Shown piece after piece: positions 20,797 to 31,044 of a DNA stretch of 64,000 nt; positions within the stretch are counted from its first letter, which is position 1; every line of letters begins with the position of its first letter. The position numbers and the translations under genes are program-made. The notes under the pieces were generated by a model, which did not search any database, had not been told where the DNA came from, and saw nothing but the letters and a program-made list of their open reading frames with translations. The DNA is from Karstenula rhodostoma CBS 690.94 (lineage: Eukaryota > Ascomycota > Dothideomycetes > Pleosporales > Didymosphaeriaceae): NCBI GenBank assembly GCA_010093485.1, contig MU001510.1, positions 699,709 to 763,708 of the forward strand, written 5' to 3'.

Positions 20797-21557
20797 ATGT
20801 CCTCAATAATTTTCTTCGCGATTCACGTGGCTATCGTTCATTGTCATAGCTGGGTGGAAAGAGCTTACGTGTTCAAGGAAGGGAAACTTGTTGGCGAGCC
20901 TGGTTTCCCACGCGGCAATGGTATCACTCTATCCACTAATTTTTCCGCTGAAATCTCACTTAATTAGTCATGCGTACTCCCACCTTCATTGATGACGATA
21001 TGACGTATATTCTTCCACCTAACGGACGGACAAACAACGAGATTCTTCCCAGTGACTTTGTTTGCAAGGACACTCAGAGGCACAAGAATTATACTGAGAA
21101 CAGCCCCATGCTTATAGTACAACCAAACGACCACATAAAACTACTCTATCAAGAGAATGGACATGTCACCCGAAGTGGAGAAGATCAAGCTCACAACAAA
21201 ACATCTGGGACAGTGATTGTGGTAGGTGTCAAAGATGCGACAAGTACTGACACGTTTCAGGATACGCTACAACACGCCATGTCTTTTGGTACCACACAGA
21301 GCTCTAGCTTTGACGACGGCATTTGCTACCAAGCTAATGGGACGCCAGAGGCTTCAAGACGTCAGGCTCTTCGTCATCGACCGCGTCTAGATGTAGAGGG
21401 ACCAGATCTATGGTGTTCACAAGACTTTGTGATACCTAGCTCCTTGCATCATGATGAAATCTTCACTTTGTATTGGATATGGAACTTTGACGGCATGGGA
21501 TTCACTCAGAGATATACCACATGTCTTGATGTGCTAGTATACGAAGGGGACCAGTAG
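20797..21557 (+). CDS. Secreted histidine-brace (LPMO-like, DUF7492-type) protein
   Basis: Exon 1 (20797-20920) and exon 2 (20968-21557) are joined over a 47-bp GTATCA...TTAG intron, giving 237 residues. The first 17 residues are a hydrophobic leader; cleavage before HSWVE would leave an N-terminal histidine, the hallmark of copper histidine-brace proteins. A second histidine sits in YQENGHVT. Family blocks follow in order: GEPGFPRGN, YILPPNGR, FDDGICYQANG, DLWCSQDFVIPSS, YTTCLDVLV. Cysteines in these blocks probably form disulfides. The role is likely oxidative attack on, or binding of, a wall or plant polysaccharide, but activity is untested for this family as far as I know. The glycine/GDGRG segment usual before FDDG appears degenerate. 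Confidence 0.8.
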
Positions 21558-21698
21558 AGTATAATCAACAGTGACTTTCCTCGCCCAACACAATATAACA
21601 CTGAATGCCCTGCTCTCTCCAAATGTTTTCTCAATAACGGCAATGTTCTTCTGGCATCTCATCGAGGATCGTCTTGTTCTCGATGGCTTCATCAACTG

Positions 21699-23048
21699 CT
21701 AGTCATAGTAAGTTGGATGGAAGGGTGAACATAGGAAGCTCATACCATTTAGCATAGGTGTCAGATCTACGTGCTGTCGGATTGATTCGTAAGAACCCCA
21801 ATCCATCGCCTTGAGAACGGCGTGTAGTAAAGCTCTTTCTTTACTTGACGGGCGAACGTATGTATCCGAATTAAGCCTCTTCTCACGTTGCAACCTCAGA
21901 ATGGATAGATTCAGTATGAAGATGGTGTCAATGCTGACAAGCTGCCCGTTCTCATGTGCCGAAAACCCGTCGTGAAGCATGGTGGCGTTGATACGAGAAT
22001 GCTATGGGCGACCCTATCACATTTATAGCTCGACTATGAACGCACGAGCCATTCAGCGTTATCAAGAACAATCGCATCTAGTGTCACGGCATTCCGGATG
22101 GGATAGCTCAGAAGCAGAGGTAAATTTGTATTATGAATTCAAAAATCGGAAAAACGCCGACCAGGCTACCTGCTACCTAACCACGTCCCCATCTGCGAAC
22201 CCAAGCTGTAAGACACCCTGGGGGCAATTTGAGCAATTGTACCATTTCATGATATGGAATCATCCCATGATTCCTAGCCCACAGGAAAGCCGCTCTCATC
22301 TGAATGTGAGGTGCGAAATGTGTCTCATGGACGACTGTTGGACCGGCATTATCCATGTAACTTAACTGTCTCCAGTACCCCTCGCTCGCGAGCCGAACAT
22401 CTCTTATGGTTCTTATAGGGTTTCTCTCTGCGACAGTCAGGAATGGGTGGAGGTAATCGCCGATCCGCCTAGCGAGTTCATGCTGTTGCTCAGGGGGAAC
22501 TATTGCCAGTGAAGTGACAGCCACAGGCTGAAGGGCAGCAGAGTGTTGGACAGCGGGCGGATTGGTAGGCCGATGACCGGGAACAAAGGTCGGGGCCGCA
22601 GGCCTGAGGAACACATGACCTGAAGCCTGATCCCTAGTCGCAGGATTGACCCTCGTGCTCGATGCAACACCAAGTCTTGAACCCACTATCTCTATATCGT
22701 CGTTGGGCGGGAGTACTTCCGTTGGCTTCTTGCCGTTGTTTTGGTCGGACGAAGTTTCCGGTTTCGGCCATTCTTGTGAAGAAGACGCATTCTCATCTCG
22801 ATGGGAAGGTCGTCCTTCGGTCAGCCATGGAGAAGGTGGGGCGGACAACGGTGCGGACGATAATGAAGATGATCGATTAACAGCTTCTTGATGTGCCGAT
22901 TAGAAAGGACATGCAGGGTGGGGATCATCGTACCTTCTGTATCGGGGTTTGTTTGGTTGTCCTTTGAGTGCGATGAACGTTCGCGTAGGTCAATCTTCTC
23001 TTCCTTTCGATTCTTTGCATTGACTGCTCGGCGCTTGGGACGGGGCAT
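21699..23048 (-). CDS. Hypothetical basic/disordered protein, 3' end uncertain
   Basis: Exon 1 (23048-22934, starting MPRPKRRAVNAKNRK) is basic and looks like a nuclear signal. A 47-bp intron (22887-22933, TCTAAT branch) leads in phase to exon 2 (22886 to at least 22177), which is disordered up to about residue 150 and then helical (QHELARRIGDYLHPFLTVAE, MVQLLKLPP). The exon 2 frame ends at 22177. A further frame at 21699-21995 (SIDTIFILNLSILRLQREKR) preceded by CCCATAG could be a last exon, but no good donor was found. No domain recognised. Convergent with the LPMO-like gene. Confidence 0.5.
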
Positions 23049-23598
23049 GTTCGCTTGAGACAAACTTGGAGTAGAACGCTTCAGGCAGCCAGAGGAGAAG
23101 GATGTGAAGCTGGATATCGTACATGGAGGCTACGAGCCAATAAATATGTAGAAGGAGCCTTTACCAACAGATCGATAGCGCCTGTGTCTCTGAATTCGTA
23201 TCTATGAGGCACGGTCAGGTGGGGTTGCCAAGCGGGGCACTTTACGATAAACTGATTTTGAAACGTGAGGTTGCTGGTGCGTAGCATCGTTGGGAGTCCA
23301 GAAACCATCTGAGTGCCAACCACCGGTGCAGGTGCGCGGCGTAAACGAGTGCAGGGGAAGATTCCTCACACGGCACGGGCGCAGTCTACGGTCAAGTGGG
23401 CGGTGCGGGGTTGCATCCCGCACGGGCTTAGGGTGCAGGGCCACCTGGGATGCGCGGGCACGGACGTTAGGGCGGAAATCGCCGCGTGCTCGTGACGACC
23501 GTATAAACATCTTGCCCGCACGGGCGACTGACTTCGCATGGGACATGGAGGAACTGGATCGTCTATTGGCCATGTTCTTCATTGTTGCCCTTGCATCG

Positions 23599-23865
23599 GT
23601 AGCCAGTGACCAAGGCAGACTCTGCAGTTGATTTACAGATATCCGATTTCTAAAAACCAAACTTTTATACTTTAGAGATAGAACTGGTTTCGCTACCGTA
23701 CCACCTTTCCCGCTTATGGAAGCACTATTTACAGGGCATCAGTGACTAGTGACAAAGGCAGACTCTGCATTTGATTTACAGATATCTAAGTTCTAAAATT
23801 GAACCTAGGACTGTTGTATCTCAAAATCAGAACTGGCTTCGCTAGCGTACCGCCTTTCCGGACGA
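23599..23865 (+). repeat. Diverged direct duplication of about 120 bp
   Basis: The blocks GGCAGACTCTGCA, TTGATTTACAGATATC, TTCTAAAA, AGAACTGG(T/C)TTCGCTA and CCTTTCC occur in the same order at 23610-23715 and 23755-23865. Non-coding. Confidence 0.75.
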
Positions 23866-24021
23866 GAGGAATTGTTGAGGTTGGTACGCGCGGAAAGACT
23901 GGACAACAGGCACTACACAGAATCGCCTTCGCACCTGCTTACCCTTTTAATAGCATATCACCGCTCTGATAGGTTGTACCAGCTTTGGGGATTTAGTCAC
24001 TTATTACGGTGATGAGTTCCG

Positions 24022-24137
24022 GTACTGCTCATCGGGAGTAGGAAGACACGCTCGCGAGGAGGATGGGAATTAGAAGTCGTGATTGGGCAGTATCGCGTTG
24101 GTTGAGTAATGTGTTGAGTATCGTGTTGGGGGCGTCA
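24022..24137 (-). repeat. Dispersed repeat, copy B (inverted relative to 13410-13530)
   Basis: The reverse complement matches copy A from GCACGATACTCAAC through CCTCCTCGCGAGCG to GTACCGGAACTCATC. Confidence 0.65.
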
Positions 24138-24300
24138 CTTATTACGAGACTCTGGTAACATACATCATGGTTACGGTGAACTATTTCAATGTTGACATGA
24201 CTATGTACCAAGCTGTAAAATACACAACTAGTCAAACACCTTTTGTAACGAGGATTATATTCACAAGTCCACGGGATAGTATCCGCTATACTATTTTTCT

Positions 24301-26069
24301 TCACCCAATCTTATTACTGTGAGACGCCTGCGTCTCGTTATCAAATCCGGACTTCCAACAATATCTGTCTCGCGAAAGTCTTCCGGTCTCGGTCTCCTCC
24401 GGCCGAAAGCCATGCATGAAGAGGTGAACGTCGTAGTTACTAGAGCGAACTGCCTTCCGGATAGCACTTTCAAAATGCGGGTTACCACACACTGGTCGCG
24501 TTAATTTGGGGGTTATCTTCCATATGCGCTCGCTTACCTGATACTGCGATGTTGCCACCATCGGCACTGCCCTCGCCCTCAATTTCCTTGCTCATATCAA
24601 GTCTATCATGGATCTCATAAAGACGTTTCCCGTTGTCTTTATCCATAGTTCTTGACCTTTGCGGGCTTGGTAGATACCTTTTATAGATGAAGATTCGATA
24701 GCCATCTTTGTTCGAGCTATCTTTATCTTGTAGGCTCTCCAAATATGGTTTGGCCCATCGTTCCTGATCTGAAACAGGTGAGAACCTACTGTCAGGGTGA
24801 AATTGAGACTTGACTGACCTGATGTTTCCAGGAACCACACGAGGGTTATTCTCCTAACTCTTGCCGATTTCGTGTTATGAGCTTCTAATAGATGCCGTAT
24901 ATGAAGTAGGTGTGCGGCAACGCCTATTCCGCTTGCCATGAACAGCACCTTGTCGTAATGGTCCAGTGACTGAATGTGTCCATAGGGCCCATCTATCAAA
25001 AATGATGAGGTGCGTTTGAGCGCAAAGATTGCATCGCTGAACCCTTTGTTCCGTTCAACAAGGATTGTGATCTCTGACCAATGGCCACCTTGCGACTCTC
25101 CATGCTTTTCATTTGGCTCTGTGCTTTCGATCCATGCAATTACATAGGGGTGCGATTGGAGAAATCCGAGAGAGTGGCGATGAAGGCCTGGAGCGGTCAA
25201 ATACACATACTGTCCTGGACCCAAGTCGCTACTCTTGTTGCTCTCGAATCTAAACACAACTTTCATCGCCCCGGGGGACGTGGTATGCGGGCCGCTAAGC
25301 CTCTCCAAGGTAATGATGGTAGTTGATCGCGAGGATTTTTGATGGATCAACCTTGCGAGCCACGTTAAATGCTGCAAGAGCCAGATGCTTGAAGCAATGC
25401 CCAAGCATACCGTAGCCCTAGTGGAGAACAGATGCTTATGAAGCCATAATGTAACGACCAAAGCGATTGCGCAGAGGAGGTGAACCTTCAAGAATACCTC
25501 GTACACATACCTTCGAATATGTAACAGAGATAGACAGCCAAGGGCAGCCAGTAGTGAAAGGAGCTGAACTTGTCAGGAGTGCGTTCATTTGTGGAAGATA
25601 TACGTACTGTGATCTCCGCAACCGACAACGATGACATTGTTCCACTCAGAACGCCGTGGAGCAACCCTTGCATTACGCAAACTCGTCCCAACCATCGATG
25701 AAGGAGCGAATATTCATTCAATTGCAAACGGAAGACTTTATCTATTAAGAAGTTTGTTCGACCTCCTAGATATAGAGGTATAACGTTAACAATGAATAGT
25801 GTTCCACATCGTTTACCTAACTCAGCGGGATTCTGAATCCAAAGGGTACAGGCTGTGATATTGGCAGCGCCAAAGACCAGGAGGTTTATACCAGCTAGTA
25901 CGTTGATGTCTGATGAAGTTCGAAGACGTCGACAAAGTAATGTATAAAGAAACTGTCTGCGGAGGAACGACCAGATTGTGGGGTTGTCAAGCAACCGCCA
26001 GCTCCTCCAGATACACGAAGCAGCGATCGTAGATGCCAAACAGAGGATGTAAATGGTTAGTAATTGCAT
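24301..26069 (-). CDS. Ferric reductase-like transmembrane oxidoreductase (FRE)
   Basis: Four exons (26069-25608, 25563-24819, 24768-24538, 24491-24301) with phase-consistent introns of 44-50 bp give 542 residues. The N-terminal third has several membrane helices with two histidine pairs for bis-heme binding (LLHRWLGR...LLHG and YEVFLKVHLL...LWLH). The cytosolic half has the FAD motif HPYVIA, the GPYG turn, the NADPH-binding LFMASGIGVAAHL and a C-terminal VCGNP. It would move electrons from NADPH across the membrane to reduce Fe(III) or Cu(II) outside. The chain is shorter than most fungal Fre proteins because the N-terminal extracellular part is reduced. FRE genes are one of the accessory families repeatedly carried by Starship elements, and a DUF3723, a patatin and a DUF3435 gene follow to its right. 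Confidence 0.88.
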
Positions 26070-26515
26070 GTTTGTTAGTGAGTTGAGGCAAAGACCACAT
26101 CTATCCCTTAACATAGACGCGTAGGTGTATGGGGACTGAACACTGCGCTCGTACAAGATTTCGAGTGTAATCCAAAATCGAAAAATCAATTATCTATGAA
26201 ACGAAACCCAGTATACAATTATGGGAAATCGTGTTTGTAAGCAAAGTTTAAAAAACAAGATGCTGTGACACCGTGCCGCCTCAGCCCGTGACGCCACCAG
26301 AGTGAGATATTTTTGGCGCACCGTGCCTCTCCGCCAAGCAAATCTCATCGCACGTCCCAACTCTATGGGTGATTATATGATGGAAATGCTAGGGCGGTGA
26401 AAATCAGAACTCGTCTTCGAGTTCCTATAAAACAAGAATACCGGAGCACGTCGCAAAGCTGTCCACAGCTCACCACCATACGGATCACTGCGTCCAGTAC
26501 ACTTCCTAGCACACA
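26070..26515. other. Divergent promoter region
   Basis: Separates the FRE gene (minus) from the MADS-like gene (plus). No repeat or RNA is recognised. Confidence 0.4.
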
Positions 26516-27542
26516 ATGTCATCCCTCACCAGAAACTCTGCAATGTTCAGGGACAAATTTTTCTGTAGGCGTCGCAAAGGACTGGATATCAAAGCCAAGG
26601 CCTTGGTCCTCCAGGACCAAGACGTGAAGGTTGCCATCTTCTACAGCCATGGCAATGAACTGTCTGTATTTCGCTCCCATCCACATCTTCCAGACTGGCC
26701 ATTCGCAGGCAGCTCACTCGTAAGAAACCCAGATCCTGCTATATGTAGTTCGACAACTAACCCGTAGTCAGGTCGACGCTCCGATTCACGAGACCTGCAT
26801 GGATAGTTATCCGACTGACTCAAAACAAATGGAGTGGTTGACGGAATGGTTTAGACGTGAAGGTCTTACGAATCCATGGCCCCAGACACAAATGGCTCAG
26901 CCTACAGCCCACTCACCGAGTGTATTCTTTGGCGGGGAAACAGGGGCACAGAATGGAAACGATGTCAGGATGCAGATGCTGCCGAGGCAACAACCAGGGA
27001 TCCTTGTTGATCTAAACCAAGCGGGCACTGCTCTAGAAGAAGAGCCAGGCTACTCCAGCATTCCAGACTTGATGCCTCCTGAGTGGTTTGGGCCATTACA
27101 GGACGCTCGATCTCCCATTCGGCCTCAGTCCGTATCTCAACCTACACCGGCAGCTATGCAGCCAGCCCAGAAGGATCCGGCGAACTCTGAGGAAGAGCTC
27201 ACTGACGAGGACTTCGTCAATCTCGGCTCAGAGAATAGGTACAGGGGTGGAGAGTCGGAAACAGATGTCAACTCGCCCCATAAACGCGGGCGAGGTAACA
27301 ATGGACAGTATTTGCACCAGCTCGACCATGCTGTAGCAGATCAACACCCCCGCTCCACCGCCACCAACTCGCCAGCACGGACCAGACATACCCATCTACA
27401 CCGCGCACGTACACACTATATGCTACCATCTGAAGGTCGTGAGCATCTACGCACTGAATATCGTGTGCCAATCTTCGAGGGTAGGTCTGGGGTACATGGC
27501 AATCCGCCTCTGACTAGGGCAAGAGCAGCACAATACCATTAG
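26516..27542 (+). CDS. MADS-box-like DNA-binding protein
   Basis: Exon 1 (26516-26719) and exon 2 (26772-27542) flank a 52-bp intron (GTAAGA, AACTAAC branch, GTCAG) and give 324 residues. Residues about 10-55 read as a divergent MADS/SRF box: FFCRRRKGLDIKAKAL (the basic helix that contacts DNA) then VKVAIFYSHGNELSVF (beta strands). Known MADS proteins dimerise and bind CArG-like sites. The remainder is low-complexity: Gln/Pro-rich around 85-150, acidic at 150-175 (SEEELTDEDF), then basic with an RG/His-rich end. This suggests a transcription factor with an activation region. Homology over the box is clear in pattern but low in identity, so the DNA target cannot be given. It is divergent from FRE with a 450-bp shared promoter. 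Confidence 0.65.
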
Positions 27543-27708
27543 CAATGGGGTCGTTACACACGAGTGCGACAAGCTGCGGGAGATTTGTACCTTTCTGCTA
27601 TGTCTGTTTTTGTGTCTCAAAAAAAAAAAAAAAAAAATCGAAGAAACGAAAAACAACGAAAAATCAGTAGAGCATGAGTTACTTATATATTTCCGAAAAT
27701 GCAATGCT
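27543..27708. other. Short intergenic with long A tract
   Basis: An uninterrupted tract of about 18 A (27619-27637) sits between the convergent MADS-like and DUF3723 genes. Confidence 0.6.
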
Positions 27709-30698
27709 TCATCGCTTAGTTCTTTGTAATGGCTCGATGCCTCCATGCCCAAGTCTACGTTTTCCTTGAGCGTATCGTCTCCACTCTTCTAAAACAGCTT
27801 TTTCGGCCAGATAGCACGTCCCGTGACTCTTACACACATCTTCCATCTCTATCTTATCCCTCTCCTCTGTGATAATTTTGAAGGTATAGGATCCCTCTCC
27901 GGGTTGGGTGACACAGAATACGAAATCCGGGGGAATCGCGTCTCGAAAGACTTTATAGACCGGGATAGGGACTCGATAACGCACAGATCGAAACCCGTCC
28001 ATAATGAATATGTGGACGATATTGATGTTTTCTGTGTCTTGTGTCTTCATCTCATAGATGGATCTAGCGGTTTGACGTCGTTCCCAATCTGTTATAGGGC
28101 CAAACGTCAGTTTCTCCCAGCTGTCCATACTATTCCAGCGTGAAAGAAAGTCCCCCTCCACCAACACTTCTTTATAAAGCCTACTGGCGCGATAAGAGAG
28201 GTAAGCATTCTTCGCTTCGCCCAGTTCGCTCTCTAGGCTTGCGATCTTCACATCCTTTTCCTCGATCTCACATTGAAGGTTTGCCAGATCTAAATCATAA
28301 CGCTCTTGCCTAACCTCTCGTACAGTGAACTCTTCAGCTTGAGCTTGTACTTGAGCTTCAAGAGATTTGATAAGGCGATCCTTTTCTTTAACCTCATGTC
28401 GAATTCCTGTCAGATCCCTTTCTTGAAGTTCTTGCCTAGCTTTTGAAATCGCGAGCTCCTCAGTTTGGACCCTTATTTGAGCTTCCAGTTGCTTGATGAA
28501 GCCATCTCTTTCGTCTATAATGGATTTCAAGCGTCTATCCTGATTTAATTGTTCGGACTGCGAAGTTTCAAAAATGCTCAACTGTTGTTTTAAAGAACTC
28601 ATTTCCTCGTCTGTTCGAGCCACCTGATTTTCGAAGTTGCTTTGAACACTCTTCAGATGCTCTATTTGGTAGTTCGCGGCTTGTAACTCCTGTCCTAACG
28701 TTTCTGCCGACGTAGTTTGTGTTTCGAGGTTATCTTTCTCTATAACGAGCTGATGGATTCGGTTTTTTGCCTCTTCAAGCTCATCGACCAGCTTAGCCAT
28801 AGCTCCTTCTGACGCAGGCAGCGAGGGAGTGAAAGTTTCAGCAACCAAGTCCTCGTAGGGTGACCCTGATAGATCAATGGGCTCAGAGAGATGCTTGGAC
28901 ACTGGTTAGCCGGCTATTATGATGCTAGAATGGAACCTACCTGGCCAAAAAACGTTTGAACGAAGTCTTGTTTCACGAACAATGAAGTGACATCTGCTTT
29001 TTCCCGCTCTTGGGTTAATTCATGCCACATAAGTGGAAGAAATAGGTGACCTTTGTCTCTTTCATGGTCATCATAGTGTGGCCTACCACATCTTTTGTTG
29101 AGAGGGTAGCGACATAATCCAGTCAGATCTCCCGTTCCCATAGTTACCGTGTCTTGCTCTATAGTCCGAAGGACACTCGCAATGCTATCAACGCAGGAAT
29201 CGAAGGTCGCTGTATCCTCATAGCATGGACGCACCGACTTTAGGAATTCTTGCGCCTGTGCTCGCTCTGGTTGTTCGTTCTTCAGTCTCCTGATTTCCTC
29301 GGTGTCAAAGCCGAGCCTCCAAGCCAACGTCGCAAGGCGATGCCACAGGGCTTTGTTCTGTTTTCTTTGAATCTTCTGTCCACGGGAGTCCAATTTAGGC
29401 TTCAAGTCAGTCATCTCTGGGAAATTGCGAAGACAGAAGAACCACAGTTGTACGTATCCTATCTTTCGCCCCCAAGAGACACGTAGTGGTGGAGGAAGCG
29501 TCGTAAATGTCTTCGCTAGACTCTTCTCTGAGCACTGTGTAACAACGTAGTCGCGCGGGAAGTACCTGGCTCGAAAGCTGACCTCCAGTGATCGCTTCTC
29601 AGAGTTATCTAGCAGCCGTTTCAAGATTTGACTGCACGGCTCTAGATACTTCATATTCTCGAAAAAGGTTCTCAGGGAAGGTATTATGAATCTCAAATCC
29701 TTGACTATCTCGAGTACTTGGGATCGCTGAGTTGCACTTGCCATTGAGAAAATTTTTCCTTCACTCATCAAGATGGTAATGTCTTGCAAGTCGACTCGAG
29801 ATACACCTGGCGCACGCAGCTCAAGACTTTTGACTGTGACGTCGTCAACGGATTGCGCAATAGTACCGATGGTCAGGCGTCTCCAGATATTTGTCATATG
29901 ATTGAGGTAGTGAATAAGCTCCTACACGTAGTCAGCGAGGAAATATACGAATTAATGCAGCTTGCCTCGGGGCATCGGAGACCATGGAGACGATGAAGTG
30001 TACCCAGTTGAATGGGCTCCCATAGTCCGCTAAATTCTAATAGATTGTCAAAACTATCTGCAAGGGCCTCGTTCTTCAACAATTGGCGCAGGTCTTTTTG
30101 CTTCGTTAGTGTTAAACGGGCCCACCACTTCTTTTCCAGAGAATATAGTTTGCTAAGGTGTGCTAAACGGATGTTCCTGAAGATCTGTCCATCAGTATAT
30201 TTTTGTTCGTGGGCAAACGAGGTTATCATGTGGTGGGCTAAGTCATGTCGCTGATCAAAGTCTAAGTTGAGAAGTAAGTACCAGTCTTGAGTACGGAACG
30301 TCGGACCCACCTTCTTTTATGAGGAGTCTGACGGTCCACCAGCGATCATTAGGGTCCAGATGCTTCCTAGCAGCGGCGATTCTATGCATCCCGTTCAAAC
30401 ACTCTAAGGGTTGTTGCAGGCGTAAGGATTGAACATCCTGCGCTTTTTGGAACAATGATATATCATTTGGAAAGATCGCGTCTCGGAAGACATTCGTGCC
30501 AATAAGTGCATCAACGAAGTTCTCCACCTTGTCACGTTCACAACCTTCAAGTTCGAACACCCGAAGAAGCCGGGCTGTTGCTTTACTAGATTCCTCGCGA
30601 TGTTGTTTGCGTACCGACTCAAAGCTCAGATGATCTAGGCTAACGCGCGCAAATCCCAGGAAAGATTTCGATAATAGTTGAATCAGCTCGTGATCCAT
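27709..30698 (-). CDS. DUF3723-family protein with C-terminal coiled coil
   Basis: Exons 30698-30311, 30261-29966, 29921-about 28941 and about 28902-27709. Exon 1 carries the DUF3723 core: NVFRDAIFPNDISLF, LECLNGMHRIAAARKHL, DRWWTVRLL. Exon 2 has IQLGTLHRLHGLRCPE and exon 3 IWRRLTIGTIAQSVDDVTVK, in family order. Intron 2 uses a GC donor (GCAAGC...GTGTAG); splicing there restores RCPE|ELIHYLNHM. The last 400 residues are mostly coiled coil (about 30-240 of that exon) followed by a folded tail. The last junction is uncertain: with the GTAGGT donor and the CTAACCAG acceptor the phase is off by one, so the coiled-coil exon may be a separate gene or an indel may be present. DUF3723 has no known biochemical role. 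The family is one of the recurrent accessory genes of Starship elements. Confidence 0.72.
29922..29965 (-). other. GC-AG intron in the DUF3723 gene
   Basis: A 44-bp intron with a GCAAGC donor, CTGAC branch point and GTAG acceptor. No GT donor gives the right phase, whereas this one joins two conserved DUF3723 segments exactly. Confidence 0.7.
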
Positions 30699-31044
30699 CT
30701 TCGTGAGGTTGAACTGCACGCAGCTGTTGGTTAGGTGCAATAGGATCAGAAGGCTGTTGGGCGGGGAACCCGGGGGGCTGGCTCGTAGAGGAGCGGCGCG
30801 TCGCTAGGAGTTTGGGTTAGGTGCAATAGCCTATGATGCGCTAGATTCTAGCAATGCATCCTAGTGCATTCGGTCTTGTATTTTCCACACGAGATCCGAG
30901 ATTCCGAACATCAGATGTGGGTTCTGCAAACAGTCCGTTTCTCGAATTTGGAAAACAAGAATGATAGGAAATCGAGCACATCTATTACACGAGCTAGCAT
31001 AATAATCATGTCAATCCTTGACGAAAACCTCAATTCATGAGGCC
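30699..31044. other. Divergent promoter region with short dispersed motif
   Basis: Lies between the DUF3723 and patatin genes. At 30751-30778 the segment GGCTGTTGGGCGGGGAACCC plus a G run recurs near 13918-13946. Confidence 0.5.

Larger units (their letters stand above)
23049..24300. other. Gene-free stretch with repeats
   Basis: A GC-rich block (23300-23520) with only weak frames is followed by a diverged direct duplication (23599-23865) and then by dispersed repeat B (24022-24137). No gene is supported. Confidence 0.5.

Noticed and set aside
22000..22365. 128-codon plus-strand frame
   Set aside because: It lies antisense to the minus-strand gene with better coding character and a consistent intron.
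23290..23660. GC-rich frames on both strands (113 and 152 codons)
   Set aside because: Arg-rich translations in both directions are what GC-rich DNA gives by chance, and no motif is recognisable.
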